A DNA stretch of 64,000 bases from Clostridia bacterium. Lineage in GTDB: Bacteria > Bacillota > Clostridia > Christensenellales > Borkfalkiaceae. The DNA lies in the NCBI GenBank assembly GCA_017468085.1, contig JAFUJR010000015.1, forward strand, positions 144,618 to 208,617, read 5' to 3'. A program made the translations under genes and the position numbers. The notes below the pieces were generated by a model that saw only the letters and a list, made by a program, of their open reading frames with translations, searched no databases and was not told where the DNA came from. Of the stretch, positions 1 through 7,788 are shown piece after piece. Numbering within the stretch: the stretch's first letter is position 1; every line of letters starts with the position of its first letter.

Positions 1-35
1 CCCCAAAGATTATCAGGACTTTGAGTTTTAACCTT

Positions 36-100
36 GCCTTCTCCTTGAGGGGAAGGTGGCTTGCGTAGCAAGACGGATGAGGTGTCTTATAAAGTTTTAG
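36..100. repeat. Dispersed intergenic repeat fragment
   Basis: The stretch has the form CTCCTTGAGGGGAAGGTGG, then a small stem around GCGTAGC, then GACGGATGAGG. From general experience this resembles an intergenic palindromic repeat frequent in Clostridia genomes. Only one copy is seen in this window, so the assignment rests on resemblance rather than on internal copies. Confidence 0.4.
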
Positions 101-112
101 CCGCGATTCCGT

Positions 113-165
113 ACGCTTCTTGTCATACCGACCAAGGTTGCGTCGCAACCGCGCGGAGTGGATCT
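113..165 (-). repeat. GTCATACCGA-family palindromic repeat, single copy
   Basis: The sequence starts with TGTCATACCGACCAAGG and continues through a small stem (GGTTGCGTCGCAACC) to GCGGAGTGGATC. Its reverse complement matches the right-hand ends of the repeat clusters at 20848-21026 and 25680-25918 (CGCTCCACGCGGTTGC then GGTCGGTATGAC). It lies just upstream of rnhB and holds no visible promoter for that gene. Confidence 0.6.
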
Positions 166-194
166 AAAAAGCAATAAAAAACGAGAAAACGACC

Positions 195-815
195 ATGAAA
201 AAACCTTGGAACGCAGAAGAAAAATTGCAATACGAGCGCGCCCTTCTTGCACGCGGTTATCAATATATCGCGGGCGTAGACGAGGTGGGCAGAGGCCCTC
301 TCGCAGGCCCCGTCGTTTGTGCGGCGGTGATTATGCCCTTAGACGAGGAAACCCTCGTCGTCGGCGTGGACGACAGCAAAAAGCTGTCCGAAAAGAAGCG
401 CGAAGCCCTCGCCGAACAAATCAAAGCGCGCGCCCTCGCCTATACGATTATCGAAATTGACGAAAAGGTGATTGACGAAATCAATATTTTAGAGGCGACC
501 AAACTCGGCATGAAACGCGCGATTGAGGGGCTGGAAATCTCGCCCGACGTCGTGCTCACCGACGGCAATATGACCATCAATATCGCCCACCCCCAGCAAA
601 GCGTGATCCACGGCGACGCCCTTTCGTACTCGATAGGCGCGGCAAGCATTATCGCCAAAGTCCACCGTGATAAAATGATGGTGGATTTTGCGCAAACCTA
701 CCCCGATTACGGCTTTGAAAAGAACAAGGGCTACGGCACGGCAGCGCACATCAAAGGCATCAAGGAGAAAGGCTTATGCCCCATTCACCGCAGAAGCTTC
801 ACAAAAAACTTTTAG
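195..815 (+). CDS. rnhB: Ribonuclease HII
   Basis: This 206-residue protein has the full length and motif order of type 2 RNase H, which cleaves the RNA strand of RNA/DNA hybrids and removes single ribonucleotides from DNA. The N-terminal motif AGVDEVGRGPLAGPV carries the first catalytic Asp-Glu pair. A second catalytic Asp follows in VLTDGN, and the conserved SIIAKVHRDK helix comes after it. The C-terminus, with a GYGTAAHIKGI segment, is typical of the family. The upstream ribosome site is weak (GAGAAAACGACC). Its last 40 bases overlap the next gene, yraN, in another frame, so the two are probably translationally coupled. The rnhB-yraN pairing is common in Bacillota. Confidence 0.95.
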   Translation: MKKPWNAEEKLQYERALLARGYQYIAGVDEVGRGPLAGPVVCAAVIMPLDEETLVVGVDDSKKLSEKKREALAEQIKARALAYTIIEIDEKVIDEINILEATKLGMKRAIEGLEISPDVVLTDGNMTINIAHPQQSVIHGDALSYSIGAASIIAKVHRDKMMVDFAQTYPDYGFEKNKGYGTAAHIKGIKEKGLCPIHRRSFTKNF

Positions 816-1135
816 GCGGCGCGGGCGAAAAACTCGTCGAAGCCTATCTTAAAAAGCAGGGCTTTAAAATATTGAAACGGAACTACCGCACGCCTTTTGG
901 CGAAGCGGATTTGATTGCCGAGGACAAGGACGAAATCGCCTTTATCGAGGTGAAAACGCGCACGGGCGATAGCTACGGAACGCCCCGCGAGGCAGTAACC
1001 GTCGATAAGCAACGCCGTTATAGAAAAATAGCGGAGTGTTATTGGAAGCAGACGGGGGAAGAACCCAACGCCCGCTTTGACGTAGCGGAAGTTTACGCCG
1101 ACGGAAAAATTGAATACTTTAAAAACGCCTTTTAG
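776..1135 (+). CDS. yraN: UPF0102 / YraN-family nuclease-fold protein
   Basis: This 119-residue protein belongs to the YraN (UPF0102) family, which has a restriction-endonuclease-like fold. The visible signature is GEADLIAEDKDEIAFIEVKTR, containing the E-x-D plus E-V-K pattern of PD-(D/E)XK nucleases. The family often sits next to rnhB, and a role in DNA processing is suspected but not settled. The ATG at 776 is preceded at good spacing by AAGGAG inside rnhB, so this start is well supported despite the 40-base overlap. A strong terminator follows the stop codon at once, closing the two-gene unit. Confidence 0.9.
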   Translation: MPHSPQKLHKKLLGGAGEKLVEAYLKKQGFKILKRNYRTPFGEADLIAEDKDEIAFIEVKTRTGDSYGTPREAVTVDKQRRYRKIAECYWKQTGEEPNARFDVAEVYADGKIEYFKNAF

Positions 1136-1160
1136 CAATTCCGCTAAAAGGCGTTTTTTT
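1121..1160 (+). terminator. Rho-independent terminator of rnhB-yraN
   Basis: The arms AAAACGCCTTTTAGC and GCTAAAAGGCGTTTT enclose a short loop and run into seven T. The left arm begins inside the last codons of yraN. The inverted repeat may also act on the minus strand for the convergent BspA-like gene. Confidence 0.9.
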
Positions 1161-1181
1161 GTTTAAATGTATATATTTCCG

Positions 1182-2522
1182 TTATAGCGTTACCGCGCCG
1201 TCACTGCAAACTACTTCCGTGGCAGGTACTTCAGTATTCCAAGAAGCATCTTTTTCCATGGATTTCCACTTTTCTATTGTTCCATCAAAGAAAATAGTCG
1301 TTAAAGAGCTACAATTATAGAACGCTCTTCTTTCTATACTTGCTACGTTTTCACCAATCGTTACGCTTTTTAAGCTTGTACAATCTTTAAAAACTTCTAT
1401 CCCTAAATTTGTTAAACTTCCTCCAATAACTACACTCGTCAATCCAATACAATTTCTAAACGACCAGTATCCCAAGTTTATTACACTGTCGGGGATTACA
1501 AGCTCTGTTAAACTGCTACAATTTGTAAATGCGCCCATCTCAATATTTTTAACACTGTTTGGAATATCAATACTCATCAAGTTAACGCAACCATAGAACG
1601 CGTTTTCTCCAATTTGCGTTACGCCGCTGGGAATAGTGATATGCGTTAACGATTCGCAATAGCTAAACGCTTGATGACCGATAATTTTACATTTCGGGTT
1701 TATTGTAGTTGTTACAATATCGTCGGGAAATAAGTCAACTTCAACTAAATATAAGTAAGGATTAGTTTCATTTCCTAGATATTCACACTCGTTCTCAACC
1801 GTATAATTCAAATTATCGCAGAAATTAAAAGCCCAACTGCCAATATAGGTTACACTGTCAGGGATACGTATTTGCTCAAGATATTCGCAATACTGAAACG
1901 CCTTTTCGCCAATGCTGACAACTCCGTCGGGGAGTGTTATTATTCTCAAATTCTCGCACTCTTTAAAGGCGGATTCGCCAATGTGTGTTACGCTGTTGCC
2001 AATAACAACGTTAGTTAAAGCGTTACAGTTCCAAAATGCCGCTTTCCCAATACTGCTTACACCATTACCCATTACCACATCGGTTAAATGCGTGCATTTT
2101 GCAAACGCAAATTCACCAATCTCCGTTACGTTATCGGAAATTACAACTTTCGTTAATTTACTCTCGCCAAACGCTCCATAAGCAATAGCTTTAACCGGTA
2201 AATCGTTGCACGTATCAGGAACAACAAATTCTGATCCTTCATATGAATCCATGTTCACCAGCGAGTAGTAAGTTCCGTCTTCGCTTAATACATATTTTAC
2301 CCCGTCTACATATTCTTCCGTTTGCTGATTAGTATCCGAGTTATCAGACGAATTACCGTCTACAGTGTCCGATGCGTCATCTTCCGTGTCATTAGGTACG
2401 TTGTTGCTTATGTTGTTCGAAGCGTTGTTGCCTTTATTATCGTTATCGCACGCAATAAAGCCGAGACTGCTTGTTGTAGCGCACACCAAACACAGCAAGC
2501 TAACCAACAATTTCTTTTTCAT
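1182..2522 (-). CDS. BspA-like leucine-rich-repeat lipoprotein
   Basis: This 446-residue protein has a lipoprotein signal: basic MKKK, a hydrophobic stretch, and a lipobox ending GFIAC with the acylated Cys near residue 25. A low-complexity Asn/Asp/Ser linker follows, to about residue 70, then a short entry domain. About a dozen BspA-type (LRR_5) repeats of 23 residues follow, with the pattern SVTxIGxxAFxxCxxLTxIxIPD. Such proteins are anchored on the cell surface and bind host or microbial ligands; the ligand here is unknown. The start ATG has a good AAAGGAG site. It is expressed from a promoter plus 200-nt structured leader shared with the unlinked BspA-like gene at 21335. The gene is more AT-rich than its neighbours. 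Confidence 0.9.
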   Translation of the reverse strand: MKKKLLVSLLCLVCATTSSLGFIACDNDNKGNNASNNISNNVPNDTEDDASDTVDGNSSDNSDTNQQTEEYVDGVKYVLSEDGTYYSLVNMDSYEGSEFVVPDTCNDLPVKAIAYGAFGESKLTKVVISDNVTEIGEFAFAKCTHLTDVVMGNGVSSIGKAAFWNCNALTNVVIGNSVTHIGESAFKECENLRIITLPDGVVSIGEKAFQYCEYLEQIRIPDSVTYIGSWAFNFCDNLNYTVENECEYLGNETNPYLYLVEVDLFPDDIVTTTINPKCKIIGHQAFSYCESLTHITIPSGVTQIGENAFYGCVNLMSIDIPNSVKNIEMGAFTNCSSLTELVIPDSVINLGYWSFRNCIGLTSVVIGGSLTNLGIEVFKDCTSLKSVTIGENVASIERRAFYNCSSLTTIFFDGTIEKWKSMEKDASWNTEVPATEVVCSDGAVTL

Positions 2523-2558
2523 ATATTTATCTCCTTTAAAAAATTTTTTTTGTAAAAT

Positions 2559-2589
2559 AAAAAAGTGCCGCCCGCAAAACGAACGACAC
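2559..2589 (-). terminator. Attenuator terminator in the BspA leader
   Basis: Read on the minus strand, GTGTCGTTCG and CGGGCGGCAC form ten pairs around TTTTG and are followed by TTTTTTATTTT. The hairpin stands between the promoter and the ribosome site of the lipoprotein gene, so transcription must read through it. Its 5' arm and loop (TCGTTTTGC, 2582-2574) can instead pair with GCAAAGCGA (2615-2607), a mutually exclusive antiterminator. Confidence 0.8.
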
Positions 2590-2729
2590 CTGTAAAAATG
2601 TCCTTCTCGCTTTGCTGCGACACAACATAAAAATAGTCTTTCACAAAGAGATTTTTATAACGCGAAAAAGATACACTCCTACCAAAGAAGTATACTCTAC
2701 GTGAAAAAAACTATTCTGTTATGTCGCAT
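2590..2729 (-). ncRNA. Candidate structured regulatory leader RNA, copy 1
   Basis: The leader of the minus-strand BspA-like gene folds into a long stem P1: GCGACATAACAG... (2727-2701) pairs with ...TGTTGTGTCGC (2644-2617). P1 encloses a hairpin P2 (GTATACTTCT / AGGAGTGTAT, 2694-2671) and a joining segment CTTTTTCGCGTTA. The second copy at 21146-21276 keeps the loop and joining sequences, while its stems differ by compensating changes. No known riboswitch class was recognised. Confidence 0.7.
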
Positions 2730-2733
2730 TTTT

Positions 2734-2762
2734 ATTCTACCACCTTTTCCCGCTTTTGTCAA
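2734..2762 (-). promoter_or_regulatory. Sigma-A-type promoter of BspA-like gene 1
   Basis: On the minus strand, TTGACA (2762-2757) and TAGAAT (2739-2734) are separated by exactly 17 nt. This places the transcription start near 2727, at the foot of the leader stem. Confidence 0.8.
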
Positions 2763-2948
2763 TATTTTTTATAATAAAATTAAAACGAAAAACGCACCGA
2801 AAAAACACGCAAAAAACGCGTTTTTTCGCATTTTTTCATTTTTGTTGTAAAAGTGCCGCAAACCCTTGAAAAACCTAACGAAATCGACAATAAAAATGCG
2901 CGTTTTACAAAAGAACTTTTTATTTTTTGCCTTTTTGTATGTTATAAT
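2763..2948. other. AT-rich intergenic stretch before spoIIGA
   Basis: No gene is seen. The stretch holds a possible Spo0A-type box (TTGTCGAT on the minus strand, about 2883-2890) and a TATAAT at 2943-2948 that could serve spoIIGA. No good -35 box lies 17 bases upstream of it, as is also true of the Spo0A-activated spoIIG promoter of Bacillus subtilis. These assignments are inferences. Confidence 0.35.
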
Positions 2949-2989
2949 GCCCTCAACCCCTTGAAAATAAAGGGAAAGAGGGCTTTTTT
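2949..2989 (+). promoter_or_regulatory. Terminator-like hairpin touching the spoIIGA start
   Basis: GCCCTC (2949-2954) pairs with GAGGGC (2978-2983) and CCCTT with AAGGG inside it, followed by six T that run directly into the ATG at 2990. The ribosome-binding purines lie in the 3' arm. The hairpin could therefore attenuate transcription or hide the ribosome site. Confidence 0.5.
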
Positions 2990-3811
2990 ATGGTGGTATA
3001 TATCGAGTACGCATTTTTGGAAAATTCGCTCTTCGATTTTGCCTTATTAAGTCTTTCGTTTTTAATTTGCAAAACTAAAATTACATGGTGGAAAACGTTG
3101 ATTTCCGCTTGCGTGGGCGGTGTGTTCGCCGTTATTTTTCCGCTTATTCTTCTGCCGCAGATTTTGCTTATTTTCCTCAAAATCGCCGTGGGATTTTTGC
3201 TTTGTTTTATCTCTTTTCCGCGTATTAAAAACAAAAAAGAGTGGGGCAGGTACGCGTTGAACTCTGGCGTGTTCTTTTTTCTCACCTTCTTGTACGGGGG
3301 TGCGCTCACCGCGCTGTTTTCCGCAATTTTTCCACAAAAAACGCCTATTTTTCTCGTCGCGCTCGGTTTTGCGCTGTTGTCTGCGCTCACTCTGCTGATC
3401 GTAAGAAAGATTTATCAAAAACGCACCGTTTTTCAAAGTATTTACGCGTGTGAAATCCTTTATCATGGGCAGATTTTCGCCCTTTCGGGGTATTTGGACA
3501 GCGGGAATTTGGCAAGCAAAAACGGCGTGCCCGTCTGCTTTCTTTCGCCCGATATTTTTTACGATATATTCGGGGAAGAAATTCTCTTTCAAGCAGAGGA
3601 TAAAAATAACGAAGGCGAGGGGCGGATACGCGATGAAATGGTGATTTTTACAATGTCGGGCGAGAGGCGGGTACAGCTTTTCCGCGCGCGGATAAAAGTG
3701 CAAATTCCGTCCGTGGAAAGCCGACAAATCGAGGTATATTTCACCCCGTCCAAGCATATGTTAAACCGAGAGTATCAAGTACTCTTAAACGCAGGAATTA
3801 TAAAGGGATAA
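2990..3811 (+). CDS. spoIIGA: Sigma-E processing peptidase SpoIIGA
   Basis: This 273-residue membrane protease (A36 family) is inserted in the sporulation septum and removes the pro-sequence of sigma-E in the mother cell. The N-terminal half (about residues 1-140) holds five hydrophobic segments, and the start [16 protein letters not shown] matches the usual SpoIIGA start. The C-terminal cytoplasmic half has the aspartic protease motif GYLDSGN, with catalytic Asp170. It is somewhat shorter than the Bacillus subtilis protein. Its substrate sigE follows six bases later, the standard pairing. A copy of the oriented 19-nt motif GGGGCAGGTACGCGTTGAA sits in frame at 3243-3261 and encodes part of WGRYALN, between membrane segments. 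Confidence 0.92.
   Translation: MVVYIEYAFLENSLFDFALLSLSFLICKTKITWWKTLISACVGGVFAVIFPLILLPQILLIFLKIAVGFLLCFISFPRIKNKKEWGRYALNSGVFFFLTFLYGGALTALFSAIFPQKTPIFLVALGFALLSALTLLIVRKIYQKRTVFQSIYACEILYHGQIFALSGYLDSGNLASKNGVPVCFLSPDIFYDIFGEEILFQAEDKNNEGEGRIRDEMVIFTMSGERRVQLFRARIKVQIPSVESRQIEVYFTPSKHMLNREYQVLLNAGIIKG
3243..3261 (+). repeat. Oriented 19-nt motif, copy in spoIIGA
   Basis: An exact GGGGCAGGTACGCGTTGAA lies inside spoIIGA. Confidence 0.7.
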
Positions 3812-3816
3812 GCCGT

Positions 3817-4530
3817 ATGAAAGTCAAGGAAATTTTAAAGATTTTTTTACAAAAGCTGTGTTTGGACAAAGAGGTGGTGGATTACGTTTGCGGTGGCGGC
3901 GAAGCCCTGCCCTTGCCCCTTTCCCCCGAGGAAGAGAGCGAAATGCTTAAAAAACTGGGTGAGGAGCAGGAAAAGGAACAGGCGCGCGCCCTTTTGATTC
4001 AGCATAACCTGCGTTTGGTGGTGTATATCGCCCGCAAATTCGACAATACGGGCGTGGACAACGACGACCTCGTTTCCATCGGCACGATAGGGCTTATCAA
4101 AGCGATAAATTCTTTTAAGACGGACAAAAAAATCAAGCTCGCCACCTACGCCTCGCGCTGTATCGAAAACGAAATTTTGATGTATCTGCGCCGCACCGCA
4201 CGCCTTAAAAGCGAGGTTTCCTTTGACGAGCCGCTCAACACCGATTTTGAGGGAAACGAGCTGCTTTTATCCGACGTTTTGGGTATGTCTGCGGACACCG
4301 TGTACGGGGATATCGAGGCGAACGCGGAAAAAGAACAGCTGAAAGAAGCGTTGAAAAAGCTGTCGGAACGGGAACGGAAAATCATGTTTCTGCGGTTTGG
4401 ACTTGGCGGCGGCGAGGAAATGACCCAAAAGGACGTGGCGGATATGCTCGGCATTTCGCAAAGCTACATATCGAGATTGGAAAAGAAAATTATTCTTCGC
4501 CTCAAAAAAGAAATTGCCAAAATGGAATAA
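3817..4530 (+). CDS. sigE: RNA polymerase sporulation sigma factor SigE
   Basis: This 237-residue sigma-70 family protein is the mother-cell factor SigE. It begins with a hydrophobic and basic pro-segment (about residues 1-28) that the upstream SpoIIGA would cleave. Region 2 is clear ([35 protein letters not shown]), and region 4 carries the helix-turn-helix [23 protein letters not shown]. Length and order fit SigE of other clostridia. A terminator follows directly. In most Bacillota sigG comes next; here a zinc-ribbon membrane protein gene intervenes. Confidence 0.95.
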   Translation: MKVKEILKIFLQKLCLDKEVVDYVCGGGEALPLPLSPEEESEMLKKLGEEQEKEQARALLIQHNLRLVVYIARKFDNTGVDNDDLVSIGTIGLIKAINSFKTDKKIKLATYASRCIENEILMYLRRTARLKSEVSFDEPLNTDFEGNELLLSDVLGMSADTVYGDIEANAEKEQLKEALKKLSERERKIMFLRFGLGGGEEMTQKDVADMLGISQSYISRLEKKIILRLKKEIAKME

Positions 4531-4531
4531 A

Positions 4532-4559
4532 AAACCGAGCCGAAAATTCGGCTCGGTTT
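4532..4559 (+). terminator. Terminator of spoIIGA-sigE
   Basis: AAACCGAGCCGAA and TTCGGCTCGGTTT form a near-perfect stem immediately after the sigE stop. Confidence 0.85.
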
Positions 4560-4644
4560 AATATTTTTTCAGTTCTTCTCGCAGTTTTTTGTATATTTGC
4601 TGGGCGCCTAATGTAAAATATGAAAACTTTGTGAGGTAATTATA

Positions 4645-5097
4645 ATGGAAAAGATTCAAAAACGATGCGATAAATGCGGTAAAATAATAGATGTAATTCC
4701 CAATGAATATTGCTGTCCTGCGTGTGGAGAGTTTTTTGAGGAAATAGATAATGAACAAATCTTACGCAACCACTTAGAGACAGAGCTGTGTGCAAAAATT
4801 GCACAAATGGAAGCGTGCAGTAAGCGGAATAGGCGAAATGAAAATAAAGATAATGCAATCAAATGGTTAAAGGTATTAGGCATTTCTTATTTGGTTGCGA
4901 TTGGGTTAAGCTTGTTTAGTGTAACGATGACAGGCACCACCGCACATATGGTTTACGTTATTATTTTAATAGCCGCATTGGATTGTGTGTTGCTCGCAGG
5001 GCCTATGATTCCCATTGTTAATTATTTTCGGTACAAGAAGAAATTGAAAGAGGATATAGAATGCTTAAAGAAAGAGTATGAAAACTTAAAATTCTAA
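4645..5097 (+). CDS. Zinc-ribbon membrane protein of unknown function
   Basis: The protein has 150 residues. The N-terminus shows two CxxC pairs (CDKCGK and CCPACG), expected to bind one zinc ion. A charged helical stretch follows to about residue 70, then two hydrophobic segments (about 76-98 and 104-125), then a basic, charged tail that may form a coiled coil. A GAGG ribosome site precedes the ATG. It sits between sigE and sigG but has its own terminator on each side, and nothing shows that it takes part in sporulation. Two further genes in the window (16570 and 27929) share the pattern of zinc ribbon followed by membrane segments. Confidence 0.75.
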   Translation: MEKIQKRCDKCGKIIDVIPNEYCCPACGEFFEEIDNEQILRNHLETELCAKIAQMEACSKRNRRNENKDNAIKWLKVLGISYLVAIGLSLFSVTMTGTTAHMVYVIILIAALDCVLLAGPMIPIVNYFRYKKKLKEDIECLKKEYENLKF

Positions 5098-5118
5098 ATC
5101 GTAAAACTATAAAATCAA

Positions 5119-5158
5119 GGGGGCAGGTGTGCGTTGAAATGCATACCTGCCCCTCTTT
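5119..5158 (+). terminator. Terminator built on the 19-nt motif
   Basis: GGGGGCAGGTGTGC and GCATACCTGCCCC pair around TTGAAAT and run into TCTTTTA. The left arm is a copy of the oriented motif (5120-5138). Confidence 0.8.
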
Positions 5159-5197
5159 TAATGCGGAATGCGGAATTACGGTAAAAAATTCGGGTAG

Positions 5198-5227
5198 GGA
5201 TAAAAATTTTTAAAATGGTGCATACTA
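5198..5227 (+). promoter_or_regulatory. Forespore-type (SigF/SigG) promoter of sigG
   Basis: CATACTA at 5221-5227 matches the -10 element used by SigF and SigG. A weaker -35-like GGATAA lies about 17 bases upstream. This fits forespore-specific expression and autoregulation of sigG. Confidence 0.55.
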
Positions 5228-5294
5228 TTTTTCACGAGCGGCTTTCCGTCTTGCTTTCCGTGCGGTTTCCGTACATATAAAGGAGGAAAAGCGT

Positions 5295-6062
5295 ATGCAA
5301 AAAGTGGAGATTTGCGGCGTGGACACCGCAGGGCTTCCCAAACTTTCCGCTAAGGAGAGCGAGGAGCTTTTGAAAAAGCTGAAAGCGGGCGACAAGCAAG
5401 CGCGCGATACGTTCATCATCGGGAATATGCGGCTGGTGCTGTCCCTTGTCAAGCGGTTCCGTATCAAGAATATGGGCGCGGACGACGTGTTTCAGGCGGG
5501 GTGCGTGGGGCTTATCAAGGCAATCGACGGGTTCGATTTGAAGGTGGGCGTGAAGTTTTCTACCTACGCCGTGCCGATGATCATCGGTGAGATAAAGCGG
5601 TATTTGCGCGATGGGAATTCTCTGCGCGTTTCGCGTTCTATCCGCGATATGGCGTACCGCGTTTTAAAAGCGCGCGAGGAAATCGAGGGACGGGACGAGG
5701 AAGCGACGATTGAGAAGATTGCGGCGGCGCTCAGCGTAGCGGAACGCGAGGTGGTGTATGCCTTAGACGCCATATCCGACCCCGTTTCCATTTACGAGCC
5801 CGTATACAACAAGTCGGGCGACACCTTGCTTTTGATGGATCAGCTTTGCGACGAGAAAAACACGGACGAGGCGTGGACGGAAAAGGTTGCGCTTGACGAG
5901 GCAATGGAGAAATTGGGGGAGCGGGAGAAGAAAATACTTTATCTTCGCTACTATCAAGGCAAAACGCAGACGGAAATTTCGGAAGAGGTCGGCATTTCGC
6001 AAGCGCAGGTTTCGCGGCTTGAAAAAAACGCCTTACAGAATATTCGGCTAAATATTTCGTGA
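5295..6062 (+). CDS. sigG: RNA polymerase sporulation sigma factor SigG
   Basis: This 255-residue sigma factor directs late forespore transcription. The N-terminus VEICGVDTAGLPKLSAKE is characteristic of SigG. Region 2 (GNMRLVLSLVKRFRIKNMGADDVFQAGCVGLIKAI), region 3 (LRVSRSIRDMAYRVL) and the region 4 helix-turn-helix (TQTEISEEVGISQAQVSRLE) are all present. There is no pro-sequence, as expected, because SigG is controlled by an anti-sigma factor. The start has a strong AAAGGAGG site. The CATACTA element upstream supports a SigF/SigG promoter. A 14-bp perfect terminator stem follows. Confidence 0.95.
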   Translation: MQKVEICGVDTAGLPKLSAKESEELLKKLKAGDKQARDTFIIGNMRLVLSLVKRFRIKNMGADDVFQAGCVGLIKAIDGFDLKVGVKFSTYAVPMIIGEIKRYLRDGNSLRVSRSIRDMAYRVLKAREEIEGRDEEATIEKIAAALSVAEREVVYALDAISDPVSIYEPVYNKSGDTLLLMDQLCDEKNTDEAWTEKVALDEAMEKLGEREKKILYLRYYQGKTQTEISEEVGISQAQVSRLEKNALQNIRLNIS

Positions 6063-6075
6063 TAAAAAACGGAGC

Positions 6076-6113
6076 GCGCGGCGGCAAACGGGCAGGTTTG
6101 CCGCCGCGCTTTT
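6076..6113 (+). terminator. Terminator of sigG
   Basis: GCGCGGCGGCAAAC and GTTTGCCGCCGCGC pair perfectly around GGGCAG and are followed by four T. Confidence 0.92.
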
Positions 6114-6137
6114 ATCTTGCCGTATCGCAAAATGGCA

Positions 6138-6156
6138 GGGGCAGGTGCGGGATGAA
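6138..6156 (+). repeat. Oriented 19-nt motif, intergenic copy
   Basis: GGGGCAGGTGCGGGATGAA, a diverged copy between sigG and the next gene; no matching 3' arm forms a hairpin here. Confidence 0.5.
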
Positions 6157-6283
6157 AGTAGGTATGCCGTTCCGCTTTTGTTTATTCCGTCATAAAAAGT
6201 AAACGAACTTTACAAAATGCTTGCATTTATAGAAAAATCGTGCTATAATAAAGAGTAGATATGATTTGGAGGAATAAATTAGT

Positions 6284-7141
6284 ATGCTTTGGGGCTCGTT
6301 TGGGGTTGTGCATATACTTTCGCTCGTGCTTGCGGCGGGGATAATCGTCGGGCTATTTTTTGCGTTGCGCAAAGCGTCGGATCAGGTGCAGACCATCGTT
6401 TTAGGCGTATTATCTTTTTCGGGCATTTCGGCGGTCATTTTCAATCTTCTGATGTGGAATTCGCCGTTAGAATATCTGCCCTTTCATCTTTGCTCGCTCA
6501 ACGCGCTGGTGTTACCGTTTGCGGTGTTCACGAAAAACAAAGTGTTAAACAATCTACTGCTTTTGTGGGCGCTCGGCGCAGTCTTTGCTTTGGTGGTCAA
6601 TACGGCGCAAGCGAACTACGAAATTTTTTCGTGGACGTTCTTCTTCTATTATTTCCCGCACACGTTGGAGATCGGTATACCCATTTTGACGTTTGCGCTT
6701 AAACGGACGGAAAAAGACCTTAAATGCATTTTGTGGACGGTGCTTATCACGCTTGGGGCATTGGTCGTAATTCATTTTATCAACCTCGGCGTTAATCGTT
6801 ACTGTATCGCGAACAACGTCTTGGATTGGGCGGGGAACGTCGTGCAGGTCAATTATATGTACACTCTGCGCCCCGAAAATCCGCTTTTGCAGCTTTTCTA
6901 CAACCTCATTCCTTACGAATTTTGGTATATGTTGCTGTGTGTTCCCATTGCGCTCGTATATTTGGCGATTGTCTATCTGCCCGACATTATTAGGGCGGTG
7001 AAGGCGCGCAAGGCAAAGGTCGGCGCGGTGGAAGTAACGGAAAACACACCGTCTGCGGAGGGTGCGGCGACAGAGATTGCCGCAACGGAGAATTTAGAAA
7101 ACGCGGACGACGTAAACTCCGAGGATAATCAAGCGGCGTAA
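6284..7141 (+). CDS. YwaF / TIGR02206-family integral membrane protein
   Basis: This 285-residue protein has about seven hydrophobic segments and the family pattern LPFHLCSLNALVLP, then SWTFFFYYFPHTLEIGIP, then NPLLQLFYNLIPYEFWYM near the end. These residues are typical of the YwaF (TIGR02206, TMEM164-like) family. Its function is unsettled; related eukaryotic proteins are lipid acyltransferases. The last 50 residues are an acidic, Ala/Glu-rich soluble tail that is probably disordered. A promoter of the form TTGCAT...CTATAATAA lies just upstream (about 6220-6250). It appears to be a single-gene unit closed by the hairpin at 7164. Confidence 0.75.
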   Translation: MLWGSFGVVHILSLVLAAGIIVGLFFALRKASDQVQTIVLGVLSFSGISAVIFNLLMWNSPLEYLPFHLCSLNALVLPFAVFTKNKVLNNLLLLWALGAVFALVVNTAQANYEIFSWTFFFYYFPHTLEIGIPILTFALKRTEKDLKCILWTVLITLGALVVIHFINLGVNRYCIANNVLDWAGNVVQVNYMYTLRPENPLLQLFYNLIPYEFWYMLLCVPIALVYLAIVYLPDIIRAVKARKAKVGAVEVTENTPSAEGAATEIAATENLENADDVNSEDNQAA

Positions 7142-7163
7142 ATTGTATAAAAAGAAAACGAAA

Positions 7164-7202
7164 GGGGCAGGTATGCGTTGAAAACGAGGCTTGCCCCTTT
7201 TA
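7164..7202 (+). terminator. Terminator built on the 19-nt motif
   Basis: The exact motif GGGGCAGGTATGCGTTGAA (7164-7182) forms the left arm; GGCTTGCCCC followed by TTTTAAAA forms the right arm. Confidence 0.7.
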
Positions 7203-7317
7203 AAATGCGAAACGGTAAACGTAAAGTAGGAAATTGTGGCGGAAAATTTATATTTTTCGCACAAAAAAAGGGGCGTGGGCGTATACTATAATAAGTATGT
7301 TTTTTTAGGGGGCGTGT

Positions 7318-7647
7318 ATGGAATTTACCTTTTCGGATTTGCGGCGTAAAGAGGTCGTTAATACACAGGACGGACGGAAATTGGGCAAAGCGTGCGACGT
7401 GGTGCTTTGTTATCCCGAAAATAGGTGGTTGGGGATCGTCGTCCCCGGCGAAAACGGTCTTTTCCGTAAGCGGAACGAGCTGTTTATCGACTTGAAACAA
7501 ATCGTCAAGATTGGCGAGGACGTCATTTTGGTGAACGTCGGTGTGCGGCGGGAGGAAAAGCGGGGAAAAGGAAATGCCTGCGGAACAAATTACGGCGGTT
7601 GCGCCGTGCCGAGCGGACGGGAAAGAAATTACGAGGAGTGGGAATAA
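7318..7647 (+). CDS. PRC-barrel protein, YlmC/YmxH sporulation type
   Basis: This 109-residue protein carries a single PRC-barrel of the YlmC/YmxH family (LRRKEVVNTQDGRKLGKACDVVL..., ending with IVKIGEDVILV). In Bacillus this family is expressed during sporulation, but its molecular job is unknown. The C-terminal 30 residues, rich in Gly, Lys and Arg, are an extra tail beyond the barrel. The upstream stretch GCGTATACTATAATAAG resembles a forespore-type -10 (CATACTA-like) overlapping a TATAAT box. A spore-phase promoter is therefore plausible, matching the nearby sporulation block. Confidence 0.8.
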   Translation: MEFTFSDLRRKEVVNTQDGRKLGKACDVVLCYPENRWLGIVVPGENGLFRKRNELFIDLKQIVKIGEDVILVNVGVRREEKRGKGNACGTNYGGCAVPSGRERNYEEWE

Positions 7648-7719
7648 GGGGCTTTGCCAAACGGCGAAGCCTTTTTAGTTAGAAGCAGAAACGCTGATTT
7701 GCAGGCAAAAAGCCGAGGC

Positions 7720-7748
7720 TTGACAAAAATTCCGTTTTATGATATAAT
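7720..7748 (+). promoter_or_regulatory. Sigma-A promoter of the two-component operon
   Basis: TTGACA (7720-7725) and TATAAT (7743-7748) are separated by 17 nt. A second TTGACA/TATAAT pair at 7823-7848 has a 14-nt spacer and is less convincing. Confidence 0.75.
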
Positions 7749-7788
7749 CATAAAGCAAAAATGGGTAAGTTGGCAAAAAGTTCCAAAA

